A DNA stretch of 64,000 nt from Calliphora vicina (lineage: Eukaryota; Arthropoda; Insecta; Diptera; Calliphoridae). Made by a program: the position numbers and the translations under genes. The DNA lies in contig NC_088780.1 in the NCBI RefSeq assembly GCF_958450345.1, forward strand, positions 44,694,033 to 44,758,032, read 5' to 3'. This document shows, piece by piece, positions 44,990 to 56,789 of this stretch. The stretch's first letter is position 1; each line of letters opens with the position of its first letter. Under the pieces are notes generated by a model. The model was not told the DNA's origin, searched no databases, and saw nothing but the letters and a program-made list of their open reading frames with translations.

Positions 44990-45185
44990 CAATGTGTCAA
45001 CCCTTTCCGTGAAGGGGGAACAGCCTGGCAATGGGTTTCCGTAAGCATCACTAGGGTAGAAATATGTTGTTGTTGTTATTGAAGCAGCAGCAGTGTTTGC
45101 TGAATTGACAGCCCTTGGTCGAGTGAACTCGGGTCATTCCGGTGCGTAGAACCGGCTGTCGTGGGAATGAGAAATCTGATGTACA
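44990..45185 (+). repeat. Dispersed repeat with TTG run and GTAGAACCGGCTGTCG
   Basis: A GC-rich block contains (TTG)4, 'gcagcagcagtg', 'ttgacagcccttgg', 'cgggtcattccggtgcgtag' and 'aaccggctgtcgtgggaa'. I recognise this wording as a common interspersed repeat in muscid, calliphorid and tephritid fly genomes, but I cannot assign a class. Only one copy is in this window. Confidence 0.5.
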
Positions 45186-46407
45186 ACCTGTTACTTGATT
45201 TACTGTTATTGTTGGTCTAAATTGTCGTGAATTAAATATAACCATCTCTGCGTTTAGACAATGTTTTATATTTGCAACATTGTTTGGCATAATTTTCCCT
45301 TCTATTTGAATACAATCTGTTACATTTATTTAGTTTTTGTCGAAATATTGTCATGTCTGACATTTCTTACAAGTTCGATTTCATGTTCAATTTACCGCTA
45401 AAGTTAATGTATGTAGCTTTATTCATCCATACCCAACTAAATCCTCTCATATACTTTTTTGATTACGTTCTTATTTATGCTCTCTGCCATGTTCAATTAG
45501 CATTTAATTAAATTCATTATTATATTATTGGGTGGTCTTCAACTGTTTAATACAATTTGCTAACTTTTTTTTTTTGTTACTTCGTTTAAACATTTTAGAT
45601 GTTTGCCGATATTAGCGCGGTAATTTCCATTTAAATGCTTTATTAGTTAAGGCCTCTGCCTGCTTAGTACAATGTGCTAATTCATGTTAAACAATTGTAT
45701 GAATGAATTTTTACTTTTCTTGCTTCATTGAATGAAATACAAAATAAGGACGTCCTATGGTGTTTTTGATTTGCTACAAAAGACGAACGATGAATTCATT
45801 CATAAAATTATTTAATTTTAAACATTATTATCGTAATGTCTTATATTTCTGTTGCTTAATACAAATTAAGCCAATTGATCTTTGATTGATTTATTTTTTT
45901 GTTCTTTATTTCTTTTATAAAATGTTTAATTAATTATTGTATATGGTATAGGAAAAAATAGTTGAGGTTTGGGGGAAGTAATTTAGTTTGGTATACATAT
46001 ACAAATTAGTGAAAAGATTTAAATTGTATTTTGAATAGGAAGATTCACAAGTAGTACTTTCACAAAAAAAAGAATTGACATTAATTTTCATACTAAGAAT
46101 GTTAAAAAGCATCAAATTAAAAAACTTCAAGAATACCGGTTTGCCGTCCTTCTTATGGAAGTGGTCTTGAACTTCTCAAGAACATGCCTGTCCCAAATCC
46201 AAAATTTTATATTTTTTAATTTTTATTACACAAAATTTCAAGATTAGTTTTTGATCACAAATTTGTTAAAATTATTTCGTAAAAATTCTTTTCGTAACTT
46301 TTTTTCTTTTGGAATCGAAATTGCTTTGAAATATAGGCATAAATCAAGATAATCGAAACAGCTTGAATTTTAATAATTTTTTTGGTATTGATAGCTCTCA
46401 TAATCTA
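45186..46407. other. AT-rich stretch, nothing recognised
   Basis: A 66-codon minus frame at 45930-46130 has no motif. No repeat noticed. Confidence 0.45.
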
Positions 46408-46699
46408 TCTTCTATATATATAAAACTGGATGTTTGTATGTATGTTCCGTATGAACTCAGAAAGGTCCCGACCGATTTTGATGAAATTTTCATGGAATCT
46501 TCAGAAATGCCTTATGGGTAACAGAGTAAGGTCGGATATCTGATTTTCGGTCTGTGATAAACAATTTTGTTTACTCTTGCATTTTAGGTGCATGAATAAG
46601 AAATTTCCATATAAAATATATTAAAATTAAATTCACTTTTAATGAAAAATAACGGTTTTATTCAAATAAAATTTATTTTGGAAAGGGCTTCTACGTTTA

Positions 46700-47232
46700 G
46701 AGCCTCAGAAACGGAAAGAGAACGAGAATGAGAATCACAGCTTCAGCAAATGCGTCGCAATACATCTTCATCTAGAGCTGCAGATACACCTCAACAGCAT
46801 ATACAAAGACTTGAAGCCAATCGCTACCGAATGGCTCGATAAAGAGAAATAATCGATTTAAAGTTGCCGGCATTTTATTACAATAAGTATGATGACTTCA
46901 GAAATCTTAAGGACGTACTGATTGTCGCAATGAACATTGCAGCGTTTTGAAGTTCCCTAAGAAATCCCAGGGAATGTGCTATTCGAACGGTAAAGTTATT
47001 CTGCCACCAATTATTGTGCCGCCTGAGCTACTTCTACGTTATATTTCCGGTGCCAATCCTATTTCCAAGCACTTCCTTCAAAATATCCAAAAGTGCAACT
47101 CATGCTTTCAAATGTCATCGGCTTCATGCCCATCTTTAAAGTTCAAGGCCAAATTTACCAAAGAATTTGATCATTACTCCCGCTTTCTAATGATGATGCA
47201 AAGTTCCGTCAAATTTATTTCACTGGAAATGA
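46700..47232 (+). pseudogene. Helitron Rep protein N-terminal remnant
   Basis: A frame near 46700-46840 reads QLQQMRRNTSSSRAADTPQQ and EANRYRMAR, as in the charged start of Helitron proteins. From about 46950 comes KFPKKSQGMCYSNGKVILPP, PELLLRYISGANPISKHFLQ and NIQKCNSCFQMSSA, the conserved CCSNGKV..LP..PP...L region that precedes the Rep nuclease. After a frameshift, GFMPIFKVQGQIYQRI*SLLPL and DDAKFRQIYFTGNE follow (family: GFMPTFKVQGQIYH..GSLLP). The HUH nuclease motifs are not present. There are at least two frameshifts and several stops. Confidence 0.88.
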
Positions 47233-47763
47233 AGCTACAGAAGCCGAATGCTATCGACGAACATGCGTGTGCATTTGCTTCAAGACCCTTCTGCCGAAAC
47301 GTTCTAAAAACAATTGTTGGATATCGTAAATAGAAAAATTCCAATTGATCCCGCCACAAATGAGATTTCGTTCCCGAACTTCAAAAAGATTTTGTCCAAA
47401 AAATTTGACAAAACAACATTTTCAAAAAATGAATTTATTCAAACAAATTTGACGACCCATCCTATTTCATGCTTTCAAAATGACGTCGGCTTCATGCCCA
47501 CCATTAAAGTTCAAGGCCAAATGTACCACATAGTTGGATCATTACTCCCGCTTCCCAATGATGATGCGAAGTTCCGTAAAATTTATTTCACTGGAAATGA
47601 TGTTACAGAAGCCGAACGCTTTCGACGAACATGCGTGTGCATTTGCTGCAAGACCCTTCTGCCGAAACATTCTCCAAACAATTGTTGGACATCGGAAATG
47701 GAAAAACTCCAATTGATACCGCCACACATGAGATTTCGTTCCCAAAATTCTACCAAATCCAAA
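47090..47763 (+). repeat. 368-bp direct duplication of the Rep/helicase junction
   Basis: Landmarks recur at exactly 368 bp: 'gcttcatgcc' at 47121 and 47489, 'cactggaaat' at 47221 and 47589, 'caattgttgg' at 47311 and 47679. Units run about 47090-47395 and 47458-47763 with roughly 8-10% difference. Both contain the same fusion of Rep text (IYFTGNE..TEAE) to helicase text (VHLLQDPSAETFSKQLL in the second copy), so the deletion came before the duplication. Confidence 0.92.
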
Positions 47764-48037
47764 TGAATATTCAATCCGTTGTCGACAAGGTATTTCCAAG
47801 TCTTACAACCAACTACAAAAATTCGGATTTGCAGTGTGTACTTGCAATTTTGGCACCAATAAAATTATGTTAACAAGCTCAATGACCAAATACAAATCGA
47901 TTGACACAGTAATGAACGAGGAACAAGCCGTTAATTATTCTACTGAATTTTTGAATTCATTGGAACCAGCCGGACAACAACCACATGTATTAACATTGAA
48001 GGTTGTATCACCGACTTTGTCCGAAACTGTATACTAA
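47620..48037 (+). pseudogene. Helitron PIF1-like helicase C-terminal remnant
   Basis: Frame one reads RVHLLQDPSAETFSKQLLDI, GNGKTPIDTATHEISFPKF, then YQIQMNIQSVVDKVFPSLTT. After a frameshift a second frame reads KYKSIDTVMNEEQAVNYSTE, FLNSLEPAGQQPHVLTLKV. This is the helicase stretch of Helitron proteins between the Walker motifs and the C-terminal NKAQGQ motif; neither Walker A nor NKAQGQ is present. It lies 3' of the Rep remnant and ends 70 bp before the element's CTAG end. Confidence 0.88.
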
Positions 48038-48106
48038 AATCGAGATCAAGATGCAATATAAAACAGATATTTTCTAAGGGCCAGCAACGCGACCGGGTTC
48101 AGCTAG

Positions 48107-50379
48107 TTAAGTATAAGCACAAACTTTTTTGTCCACTCACTCTAATTTTAAGAGTTATAGGAATTTAAGGTCAATATATATGATAGTAAATATCTCATTT
48201 GGAAAATAATCTAATCATTATGGATATCATTGAATAGTGCTTCAAAATACCTTTAATATGATTTATAATATGGTACTGTTTATTAACAAAAACCACCCTT
48301 AAAACATTGAACTGGCGTAGAAATTATAAATAAATGTTGGTTGAAATCATTTTTCCAAAATCCACAGATATTTGACGGACAAAAATCGTGTATCAATATA
48401 TGTATAAGATATACAATTAAAATCAACATCAAGTGGACTATATGAAGAGAGATTGGAACTTATTTCTGCTGAATTTCGGAATAAAATATGACTTTAAGAA
48501 ATCTGAGTTTTCCTAATTTTGTTTGCTTTTTACAAAGGTCAATTATATTTACACTGCGGGAAAAATCCTATTTTGTTAACGGAATTATTTAAATTCCAAA
48601 CTAATTTGTTTTTTTTTACAGCAAAACCACAGAAAAACACATGTCAAAACCAAAATCAGACCTGATGTCTGGCAAACAATGAAACACACTTTGAAACAAC
48701 AAAAAGGACATTGAAAACGGAGTAACTCAAGTGCAGAAAACACTTGTGTAATGCAACACTTGAGTACACAAACGTTGCGGCTGCGTAATAGAAACAATAA
48801 ATGAGACACAAAGGAAAACATTTCAACTGACTATTGACCTTTCGGAAATTGTAGTTTTGCTTGGCAGTGTGCATTATGTTGAAGTTGGTGGTGGTTTGTT
48901 AGGGTCCTTTTTAAACAAAACTAAGAACAGTGCACTTGTCACTTAAAGTAATTTTAAAACGCAATTGAATGCATATAAATGTTATTTATTTCAAGTAAAT
49001 TTAGGGAGCATTGTTAACGTATTAAATAACGTATTTTGAGCGTGATTTGTTTTAAAAAATGGTATTGTATTGAATCACTTCAATGTAGTTTCCCAGGAAA
49101 ACCACAAGCGCAAGGTGTTGTGGTAGTAACGAATTAAACTTTAATGTCAAACTACAGGATATAACATTTTTCGAAATAAAGAAACAAAAATTTTAAATAC
49201 ATTTTATATAAAATATCAATAACATATTCTTAAAGATTATAATATTTTCTATTTAAAACTAGTAATTTAAGTAATTTGAGCTGCTTTGATTTGCTTTTCT
49301 TTTAGAAAAACTAATTAAGCATAAATCGTGTAATTCTTTTTAAGGTTTCCCCCAATTTCAAAACAAAAGCAACAAAAATGCTAAAAATACCTTAAGAATT
49401 TTTCTCGTTAAACAAACACACGGATGTGCTTTAATATTACTCAAAGTGTGGGAAAATAATCTAAAACTAAATCCCCACATTAGAATTTTGCCTTAGTTTC
49501 TTAAAATGAAAAAGTATGTGTTTCAAATTCAAATTAGTCGTACATCATGTTTAGTTTTATTATGAATAATGTTACATTATTTGTCCCTAGAGTGGAGAAC
49601 ACAAAATCTTTATGCCACACAAATTGGAGCTAGACAAAAAAACACACAGAAAAAGAAAAATTCTCGCGGTAATCAAATTACTTAGTTTAGTACTACATAT
49701 AGAACACTCTAGTAATTGTCTACGTTTTTCCCTGACATAATTGTGTGGCACCTTCTTCTCCTTGTTTAGGCACGTATGTGCGCAGGCGTAATTGTTTTGA
49801 GGACATTACACTCTCTACACTCAGTCATCCTTACAAAATGCAGGCACACACAATACATTTATTTTTATATCCTTGGGAAAATGTTTTTGAGTTTGAAGAG
49901 TTTTTCTTTATGCTGTTTTAGTCTAGCTGCGGTTTAGTGGCATAAATAAATAAATATTTTGTGTTTAATAGAGGTTTATGGAAATTTTGAAATATTTAAA
50001 GGTTTTTACATCCGTTATTACAGGTTCTTTACTGTGTAAATGATTTCCCGTGAACAGGTTGTTTGTCAAAGTGATAAAATAATGCGACAGATGTTGCGAG
50101 AATTGAGTTTTAATCAGCAAACGATTTTAAAAATAATAATTTTAACATCTTCAAGATAATTTATAGCATAAAAGATGAATACATTTTTTCGATTTAATAT
50201 TCAATATTGGGCAATTTTGATGAACACATAGAACCGATCGTTTTTCGATATTTAATTAAAGAAAATGACTAAAATTATAAAAGTTATGAAATTACTAATT
50301 TTGATTCCATATTCTGTTAAACATTGGAATATATTTAATTTTGGTTATGCTTTTAAAAATTTTGTAGACCCGAGGTGAC
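48107..50379. other. AT-rich stretch, nothing recognised
   Basis: Overlapping 72-78 codon minus frames at 48585-48874 are cysteine- and phenylalanine-rich with no motif. No repeat shared with the window was identified. Confidence 0.45.
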
Positions 50380-50870
50380 TGACTTTGGGAGCACCAAGCA
50401 AATTCAACTCATATAAACCTCAGCTACGACTGTATAAAATTTATCTAATAGTCTACGAAATTCTTGGTCGTAAAAAGATACAGAAGTTGTAAATAAAGCC
50501 CTTTACACTTAATTATCAAAATTGCACGACATCTCGGGTCTCGCATTTTTTAAAAATAACTCCAAAAATCCAAATATGATCCGAATGAGTTGAAATTTAT
50601 AATATAAATAGTCCTTAAGGAGATCTATATGCATACGTATGTAAGTTATCTCTTTTAGTTCAAGAGATATTTAAGTTTATTTATTTATTTATTTTTAATT
50701 CTGCTCTATCTTTTTTTGGTTTTTTAGATATGGCGTGACTACGGAGGTTCAATATTTTTTTTTTAAATATCATCTATATTTTCAATAAAATTTCGAATAC
50801 AATGAAAATAACATAGTAACAGTTATCTCATCCCTATAAAAAGTTACACTCATCCAAAGTTGGAACATGG
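50380..50870 (+). repeat. Fragment of the Transib-like element interior
   Basis: 'tctcgggtctcgcattttt', 'ccaaatatgatccgaatgag', 'aatataaatagtcctta', 'ggttttttagatatggcg' and 'cctataaaaagttacactca' follow the same order as 7530-7990 in the Transib-like element. It carries a single copy of the unit that is doubled there. Neither CACAGTG end is preserved; a mariner relic lies at its right edge. Confidence 0.75.
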
Positions 50871-50880
50871 AAAAATTACC

Positions 50881-51150
50881 GTATTTTTTACGTTGCTGAA
50901 ATTTGACCAGACCATCACTGGGAACCTGTATTCCATCATGACAACGCTCGGTCACATGTTGCAATACCAATTAAATACTATTTTGAAAGAAGTGGTTGGG
51001 AAGTTTTGCCTCAGCCTTATAGTACAGACTTTGGACCGTCCGACTACTATTTGTTTTGATCGATTCAGATCGCTCTCTCTGGGTTACGATTCACTTCAGA
51101 ACATACTTTTCGTTCTTGGCCTCAAAAGATGAGCAGTTCTTTTGTCTCGG
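50881..51150 (+). pseudogene. Dead mariner transposase, C-terminal part
   Basis: One frame reads FFTLLKFDQTITGNLYS (mariner text just before the second catalytic residue). After a deletion and frameshift a second frame reads WEPVFHHDNARSHVAIPIKY, YFERSGWEVLPQPYSTDFGP, SDYYLF and then a TGA stop (51057), followed by SIQIALSGLRFTSEHTFRSW. HDNARSHVA holds the second aspartate and the STDFGPSDYYLF block the third. The spacing is 33 residues against 34 in mariner, explained by one codon missing in PQPYS. Stops and frameshift make it inactive. No terminal repeats were found. Confidence 0.9.
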
Positions 51151-51408
51151 ATTTTTATTAACTTCGTTACGATGATTTTTTTTTATATATATGAGGATTA
51201 TTTAGGGATAATTTTAATTTGATAGCCGTATTTATAAGAGATTTATGCGTATTTAAGTAATTATCGGAACATGGCATCTATGGTAAAATATAGACAGATC
51301 CATGCAAATGGAATTGATTTAATTTTACTGTACATGAAAGTTATTATTACTGATTTTGATACTTCTATTATATGTATTAATGTACTATAGAGCCATATTA
51401 AGGGAATA
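51151..51408. repeat. Eroded DINE-like scrap
   Basis: 'atttataagagatttatgcg' plus 'tatttaagtaattatcggaa' resembles 1700-1740 ('atttataatagatttatgcg'). Nothing else was recognised here. Confidence 0.4.
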
Positions 51409-51637
51409 CACACAGCCTCAAAAGTGAGTAAACACCCTCGAATTTTTTGATTTTTTTAGGATCATGAAAATCATTATAGTTCGACTTAAATCTTTCTTTT
51501 TCACAACCGAACTTATTATTCAACTCAATCTCCAACAAACCTAAACATTAAAATTTGAATAAATTTTAGGATTTTCATTATCTTAAAAAAAACTCAAATA
51601 ATTTTTGGTGTATACCAACTTTTGAGGCTCACTGTAT
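51409..51637. mobile_element. Tc1-type MITE with CAGNGAGCCTCAAAAGT ends
   Basis: The left end CACAGCCTCAAAAGTGAG and the right end, which in reverse reads TACAGTGAGCCTCAAAAGTT, form inverted termini of about 30 bp. Inner parts also pair ('attttttgattttttt' with 'aaaaaaaactcaaataatttt', 'aggatcatgaaaat' with 'attttcattatctta'). CAGTGAGCCTCAAAAGT with flanking TA is typical of Tc1-like ends. About 229 bp, no coding capacity. Confidence 0.7.
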
Positions 51638-51889
51638 GGATGCTAGGGAAAATCATGAACCATTTCTTACCATTTTCAGCAGAGTTTGTCCCTTCATTAA
51701 AGAAATTAATTTCATGGTATTATCTGCAATATATTTAAAAAAAATGGGAAACAAATTTTGAAAGGCGTGAATTGTTTTGAAGGTTGTCTCACATTTTGGT
51801 TCATTACTTTGTCTCTACTACCTAATTGCTAATATTCTATACAAAACAACAACAAAAAATATTTGGGGAAAATGACATTCTCCTAAGTC
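51638..51889. other. No feature recognised
   Basis: AT-rich, no frame or repeat I can name. Confidence 0.4.
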
Positions 51890-52030
51890 CTTCCCTCCAG
51901 GTTCTATGGTATATTCAGTAAACAGACCTACATTCAAGTACCCAGAATATATATACTTTTTTGGGTCAACTACCAATATTTCGGTGGGTTACAAACGGAA
52001 TGACAAAATCAATATACCCCCGATTTTTTA
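51890..52030 (+). repeat. Fragment with 'CCCAGAATATATATAC' end block
   Basis: 'taaacagacctacattcaag' then 'cccagaatatatatactttt' and 'tgggtcaact' match the end region of the 31.18-kb element (gacagacttacggac, ccagaatatatatac). Confidence 0.55.
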
Positions 52031-53899
52031 GTTTAAGATCCATCACGACTTTTACTAACATCAAATTATAAATAAAATCTAAACGAATCATTTGTTTTGT
52101 TTTCTGTATAAATATATCCAACATAATCATATTTAATTTTACAAAACCTCTGTGATTGAAAATCCCCACAGGCAATCAATCCCCTATACACTTCTTCCGC
52201 TAACCACTGCACAGATGTTTTAAACTCTTTAATATATTTTAATCACTGTTGACACAACATAAATTTTTCCAAATATCTTTAACTAGAAACTCTTTATGTC
52301 ACAATTTGATTTTCGATAGGTATTTTTAAACAAACAATCGCATTTCCCCCTTTATTTCTTAGTTGTCTTGTAGACGATTTGTGTCTTTGATTTAGTTAAT
52401 ATTGTCAGGCAGGAACTTCATACATTGTTTGGCTACAAACTCACAAATTGGTTGAATATTTGTTTGTGTTTTTTGTTATTGTATGTATGCGCATGAGAGA
52501 AAGAAATATGATCTTTTGATCGGTATCATAACACTAAAATTAGCACTTTCAATGGATGGAGTTGTTTTTCTTCATTCATATTTATTTCATGCTTTAAATG
52601 ACATCAAAAACGTTTTAAATTACGTGTTTAATTTGTCCATAAGCGTTTTATGTAGACCGTATAAAGGGTGAAGTGAAAAACTTTATTGGTTTCGAAAAGT
52701 TGTAAATATTATGAAATTGATCGTATAAGTGGAAATATTTCGTATGTTCAGAGTGTTGTGTGATGTGAGAAAAATAATTCAGAATTATTCGTTTCCAGGG
52801 CGAAATAGGATATGGTTTTTAAAAGTTTTCTTTAATTTAATAGCAGATTGGGGAATATAGATACCGATATTTTAATAGACTTTCATTACATTATTTAATT
52901 TAGTGCATAAAATTTGTATTCCTAAATTTTATTTTGAACAAAATGGATCTCGCAATAATCTCTAAAACGGAATAGACTTTGATTTAAAACAGTTTGACTT
53001 TGATAAAATTGTGTAAAAATAGTTCTAAAATTTTATTATTTTACTAGTACTTTAGTTATAATATGTATATAACATTACTTAATGTTTATTATTTATGTAT
53101 TCTATAAACCAATAAAACCTTTCACATACACCAGGATCTGGAAAATCCAAGAGAAACGTTTGGGTATTACATATAATCTTAAACCACATACTTATCCATT
53201 CACTCACTTAAGAGGCCCACCGTTTAAACGAATTTGCTAAAAAATGCCAATAAACCAATGGCTTAAGTAATGCATATAAAGGAGAAATACAAGAAAATCC
53301 TTTAATGACATTTGTCAACACAACGTCTAACCCTTTTATGTCACTGATAACACAACCATTCATTCAACCATCCACAGTTGGACAAAGTGAAGTCGTTTAA
53401 CAAAGAAATGGATATTTTGCAAACATAAACTATGAAAGTAAATATCCTTTGGAATACAATTACCAACTAACCAACCTCATACATATAACGCACTCACTCA
53501 CTTGGGTATAAACTCGTAAAGCAATGTGAATATATTTATACATACAAAGGACATATACATATATTTATTTGTGGATAGTTAAAATGAGCTTATGTGAACT
53601 ATTGCATAATATAGATAACAACGCAAACAGCGTGCAAAGGATGAGTTGCAAAAAGGACTTTGGCGTAAAAAAACTAACGAATTTATGTTTGCACATAAAA
53701 CAAAACAACATGAGAATCAAAGCTACACGCGTAACTATAATATCCTTGTGAATCCTTTTAATGGTCAAAATAAAAAAGAGGTAAAATACCATACTGTACT
53801 GGCATAATGAATGCATGTAGGAAACGAAATGTAAGTTTATGTGGACTTGACTATACCGTACCTTAATTTTTGTATAACTAATACCAAAATTATGTGAGT
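52031..53899. other. AT-rich stretch, nothing recognised
   Basis: Frames of 60 to 83 codons on both strands (for example 53565-53816 minus, 53569-53751 plus) overlap each other and show no motif. Confidence 0.45.
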
Positions 53900-53929
53900 T
53901 ATATTAATTTTGTCATTTCGGTTGTGACA

Positions 53930-54130
53930 CATCGAAATATTGGTCGCAGGACCAGGATATATAGATATATAGCTATGCCGTCTGTATGTACATTAGGGTG
54001 GGTCCATTTAGCAATCGATATTGTTACATCGATTTTTCGATAGCTTTTGGCATGACGAAAAAAATTTCCACTACGACATATCAAAAAAATCATTTTCGAA
54101 GGGTCCAAATTTTAATTTTTTGAGTTTTCT
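53930..54130 (-). repeat. Reverse copy of the 'AAAGCTATCGA' family
   Basis: On the minus strand: 'aaatttggacccttcg', 'tgatatgtcgtagtgga', 'catgccaaaagctatcga', 'aaaatcgatgtaacaatatc', then 'tggacccaccctaatg'. This is the same order as at 20228-20320. TAGGGTGG at 53995 is a likely element end. Confidence 0.65.
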
Positions 54131-54924
54131 CAACTTTTATTTTTAATGTTTTTTTTAGTAGGTAATAAAAAAAATCCGCAGATTTAATTTTTTTTCTTTA
54201 TTTCTATAGACTAAAGAAAAAAAAAGACATTTTAAATATACATTTAAACACAAACAACTTTTTTGTCGGTTTAGATCAACAACAATTTTAAACCATCTTT
54301 TCAATTCCAACCAGTACTACTTGGTGTTGAATCGTTAACATAACTAAGTTCGCAGTTGTTAAAATCATATTTCAATCTGCTTTTTATAATTGAAAATTTA
54401 GAAAAACTCTTATTTTTTAAAATTTTAGTTACAATACAATATTAGTTTACCTTATTATGTACTAGCTAAAACCCGGAGTGCTTTGATACCCGTATCGTAA
54501 TATAATAAAAAGATTAGAGTTAAAAAAATATGTAAAGTGAGAGTAATTACGTAATTACAGTTCTAAAGCTATTAATTATAAATTAATTCGTACAAGTTAA
54601 AATTCTTTTACGGTTACATATAGTCAAATATTCGAAATTAAGGTTTGAAATTGTATGAGAGGTGACACGCCCACTAATAGAATACCGCCAATTTTCAGCC
54701 AAACTATGTAGAAGAATAAGTGAGATATTCGGACAAAATTTTATTACATAAACAACTACAGATCTCCAGATATTCGAAAATAACTAGTTAATTTGTATGA
54801 GAGGTTTCACAGCCTCTGTTCTGAGCCGTACCATTTTTGGTTAAAATTCATGCACTGATAAGAAGTTGATTCATACACAGAATGCTCCTCCGTAGCCAAG
54901 GAGCATTCAAGTTTAAGTTATGGG
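54131..54924. other. AT-rich stretch with eroded repeat text
   Basis: 54640-54830 has wording like the 21.6-kb element ('gtatgagaggtgacacgccc', 'agatattcgaaaataact') but too diverged to delimit. Nothing else recognised. Confidence 0.4.
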
Positions 54925-55200
54925 CCCTACAAATGCTCCAGGGGCGGCACTATGGGGAAATTTTTAAGCACGTGCCATTTTTTGGTTTCGCATCCGATTT
55001 CAAAGATTTTTATATTTTTGGAAAGCGCTCGGCTATGAGCAATATTTTTGAAGGACGAAGTTTTAAAGTGGTATATTTTTGAATCTAATTAACTTGTCTC
55101 AACAAAAAAATTTGTTCGAAATAAATGTGGATCAAATTGTTCCTAATATTTGTATTCCTATTAAAATTTTGATTCAAATTTTAGTTTTCTTAATTTCCTT
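54925..55200 (+). repeat. Left-arm copy of the 22.8-kb foldback family
   Basis: 'aaatgctccaggggcgg', 'catccgatttcaaagattt', 'tttggaaagcgc' and 'tggtatatttttgaatctaa' plus 'ttcgaaataaatgtgg' match 22808-23140 in order. It ends near where the Tc1 element begins in the other copy. No right arm is seen nearby. Confidence 0.75.
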
Positions 55201-55562
55201 GTCCATGCGATTGTAAATGCTTTATAAACATCGCTTCTCATTTCGATTTAGATTTATTTAGATCCGTTTTAGACTTCTTTCTTTCCGATATCAGGCCTCA
55301 CGTTTCATATAAATTCCATTCCTTACATTTGGGTGTACGAGATTATTTAATTTTAAGGTATTAAATAATTGCTATCGCTGATGTACTTTATGTACCTTTT
55401 TATGAGCGTTGCTTCGATCACGACATTGTTCGTCATAAAGTGCATGTCGATCTATGGTATTCTCCCTGTTAGTATTTTTTTGGGCCCAGTTGCACCTTTT
55501 AGTATTATAATATTGCCGTGATATATACCATACATCACTGTTGAGAGATTTCTATGAAATTA
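55201..55562. other. No feature recognised
   Basis: Mixed-composition DNA without a recognisable frame or repeat. Confidence 0.4.
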
Positions 55563-55913
55563 CACAGTACAACACATGATTTTGGGACTCAATTCTGACA
55601 ATTGCACGTGAAAGCAGCCCCAAAAATAAGAACTTCTGCATCATTAGTTTTGTCAAGTTGGCTGCCGTAATAATTTGATGGCCATATTAATTTTTTTCCT
55701 CGAGGTGGATTTTTATCACTTTCTATATTTTAGCACGGTTATATCTCGTATACCGTACGGAATATCTCTTTTGTGGCTGAAGCAAAGTTGTAGATATTGA
55801 ATAGTAGAAAAAAGGTACGGAACATACACACCCGAAAAAGGTACACCCAGTGCCTTAAAATTTGCAAAAATTACCATTTTTTAAATTTTTTACCAATTTT
55901 TCACCTTTTTTGC

Positions 55914-56097
55914 TCAATAACTGGATTACAAATTTATAGTTGTTCATAGCTCCCATATCAGTTTAAAGTGAATAAATCTGTTAAAAATGATGGTATACAT
56001 ACAAAATTCATGATAAATAACTCTCATATAGACACAAATCACACGACCTAATTTCATGGTGATCGGTCCATAATTGGATTTGTAATCCAGTTATTGA
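55914..56097. repeat. DINE-like scrap between perfect 20-bp inverted repeats
   Basis: TCAATAACTGGATTACAAAT (55914-55933) and its exact reverse complement (56078-56097) flank a 144-bp spacer made of DINE-like text ('gttcatagctcccatatcag', 'atggtgatcggtccataatt'). The whole sits inside the 2.75-kb inverted-repeat element. Confidence 0.9.
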
Positions 56098-56789
56098 AAT
56101 TTCAAAAAATGGGCATTTTTGCTATTTTTAAGGCACTGCACAGAGGGTTGAAATGTACCAAAAGTGGCGATTAATTCAAAAGCTGAACTTTATCTGTTTC
56201 AGTCATGTTTAGTATTGGGTTAAAGTGCATTAAATAATACATCACAAACTGCTAAAATTACAGTTGTGAGTAACTTACTTTATTGGCAGTGAGCGGTCAA
56301 AATCAAATAATTTTTACAAATTTTGCGTGCTGTGGTTAAAATTGAAAATTGTGATATTTCGAGAGCTTATATTTTTTATTAACTCTGTTAAAATTAGAAA
56401 TATTAAAATGGAACCATCAGCTTCAGGTATTTGAGAACATAAATAATTAATTTTTGTTTAGATAGATCTTTTGAAAATATTTTTTAAGATTTTTTTTAAA
56501 GTTCTCCATTATTGGTGTTTTTTTGAAATATAGATTGAGTTTAAAAAATATCAGGGTGAGATCGGGTAAATTCCATTAAATGCTCTTAAAATATGAACTT
56601 TCAGCTTCTATATACAGAAAAAATCGTGCGGGTTTATTGAGGTTTTTTACTTATTTAAGTTATAGTGAAACAACTCCTCTTGCTAAAAAACATATTCTGA
56701 TACAAAATAGGTTAAAACATTTTTTTCTTACATTTTTTTAAAGTTGTGTTTTTATGTATTTATGATTGTTCATTACAAAAATTTATAAT

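Larger units (their letters stand above)
46408..48106 (+). mobile_element. Helitron, internally deleted, both ends present
   Basis: The 5' end TCTTCTATATATATAAAAC is preceded by A (46407) and the 3' end CCGGGTTCAGCTAG is followed by T (48107), fitting Helitron insertion between A and T with TC...CTAG ends. The 1.7 kb contrasts with 5-8 kb for autonomous elements. Within it lie Rep-protein N-terminal remnants and helicase C-terminal remnants on the plus strand, fused by a large internal deletion, and the fused junction is itself tandemly duplicated (368-bp period). The 3' hairpin is degraded. Transposition is not possible by itself. Confidence 0.9.
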
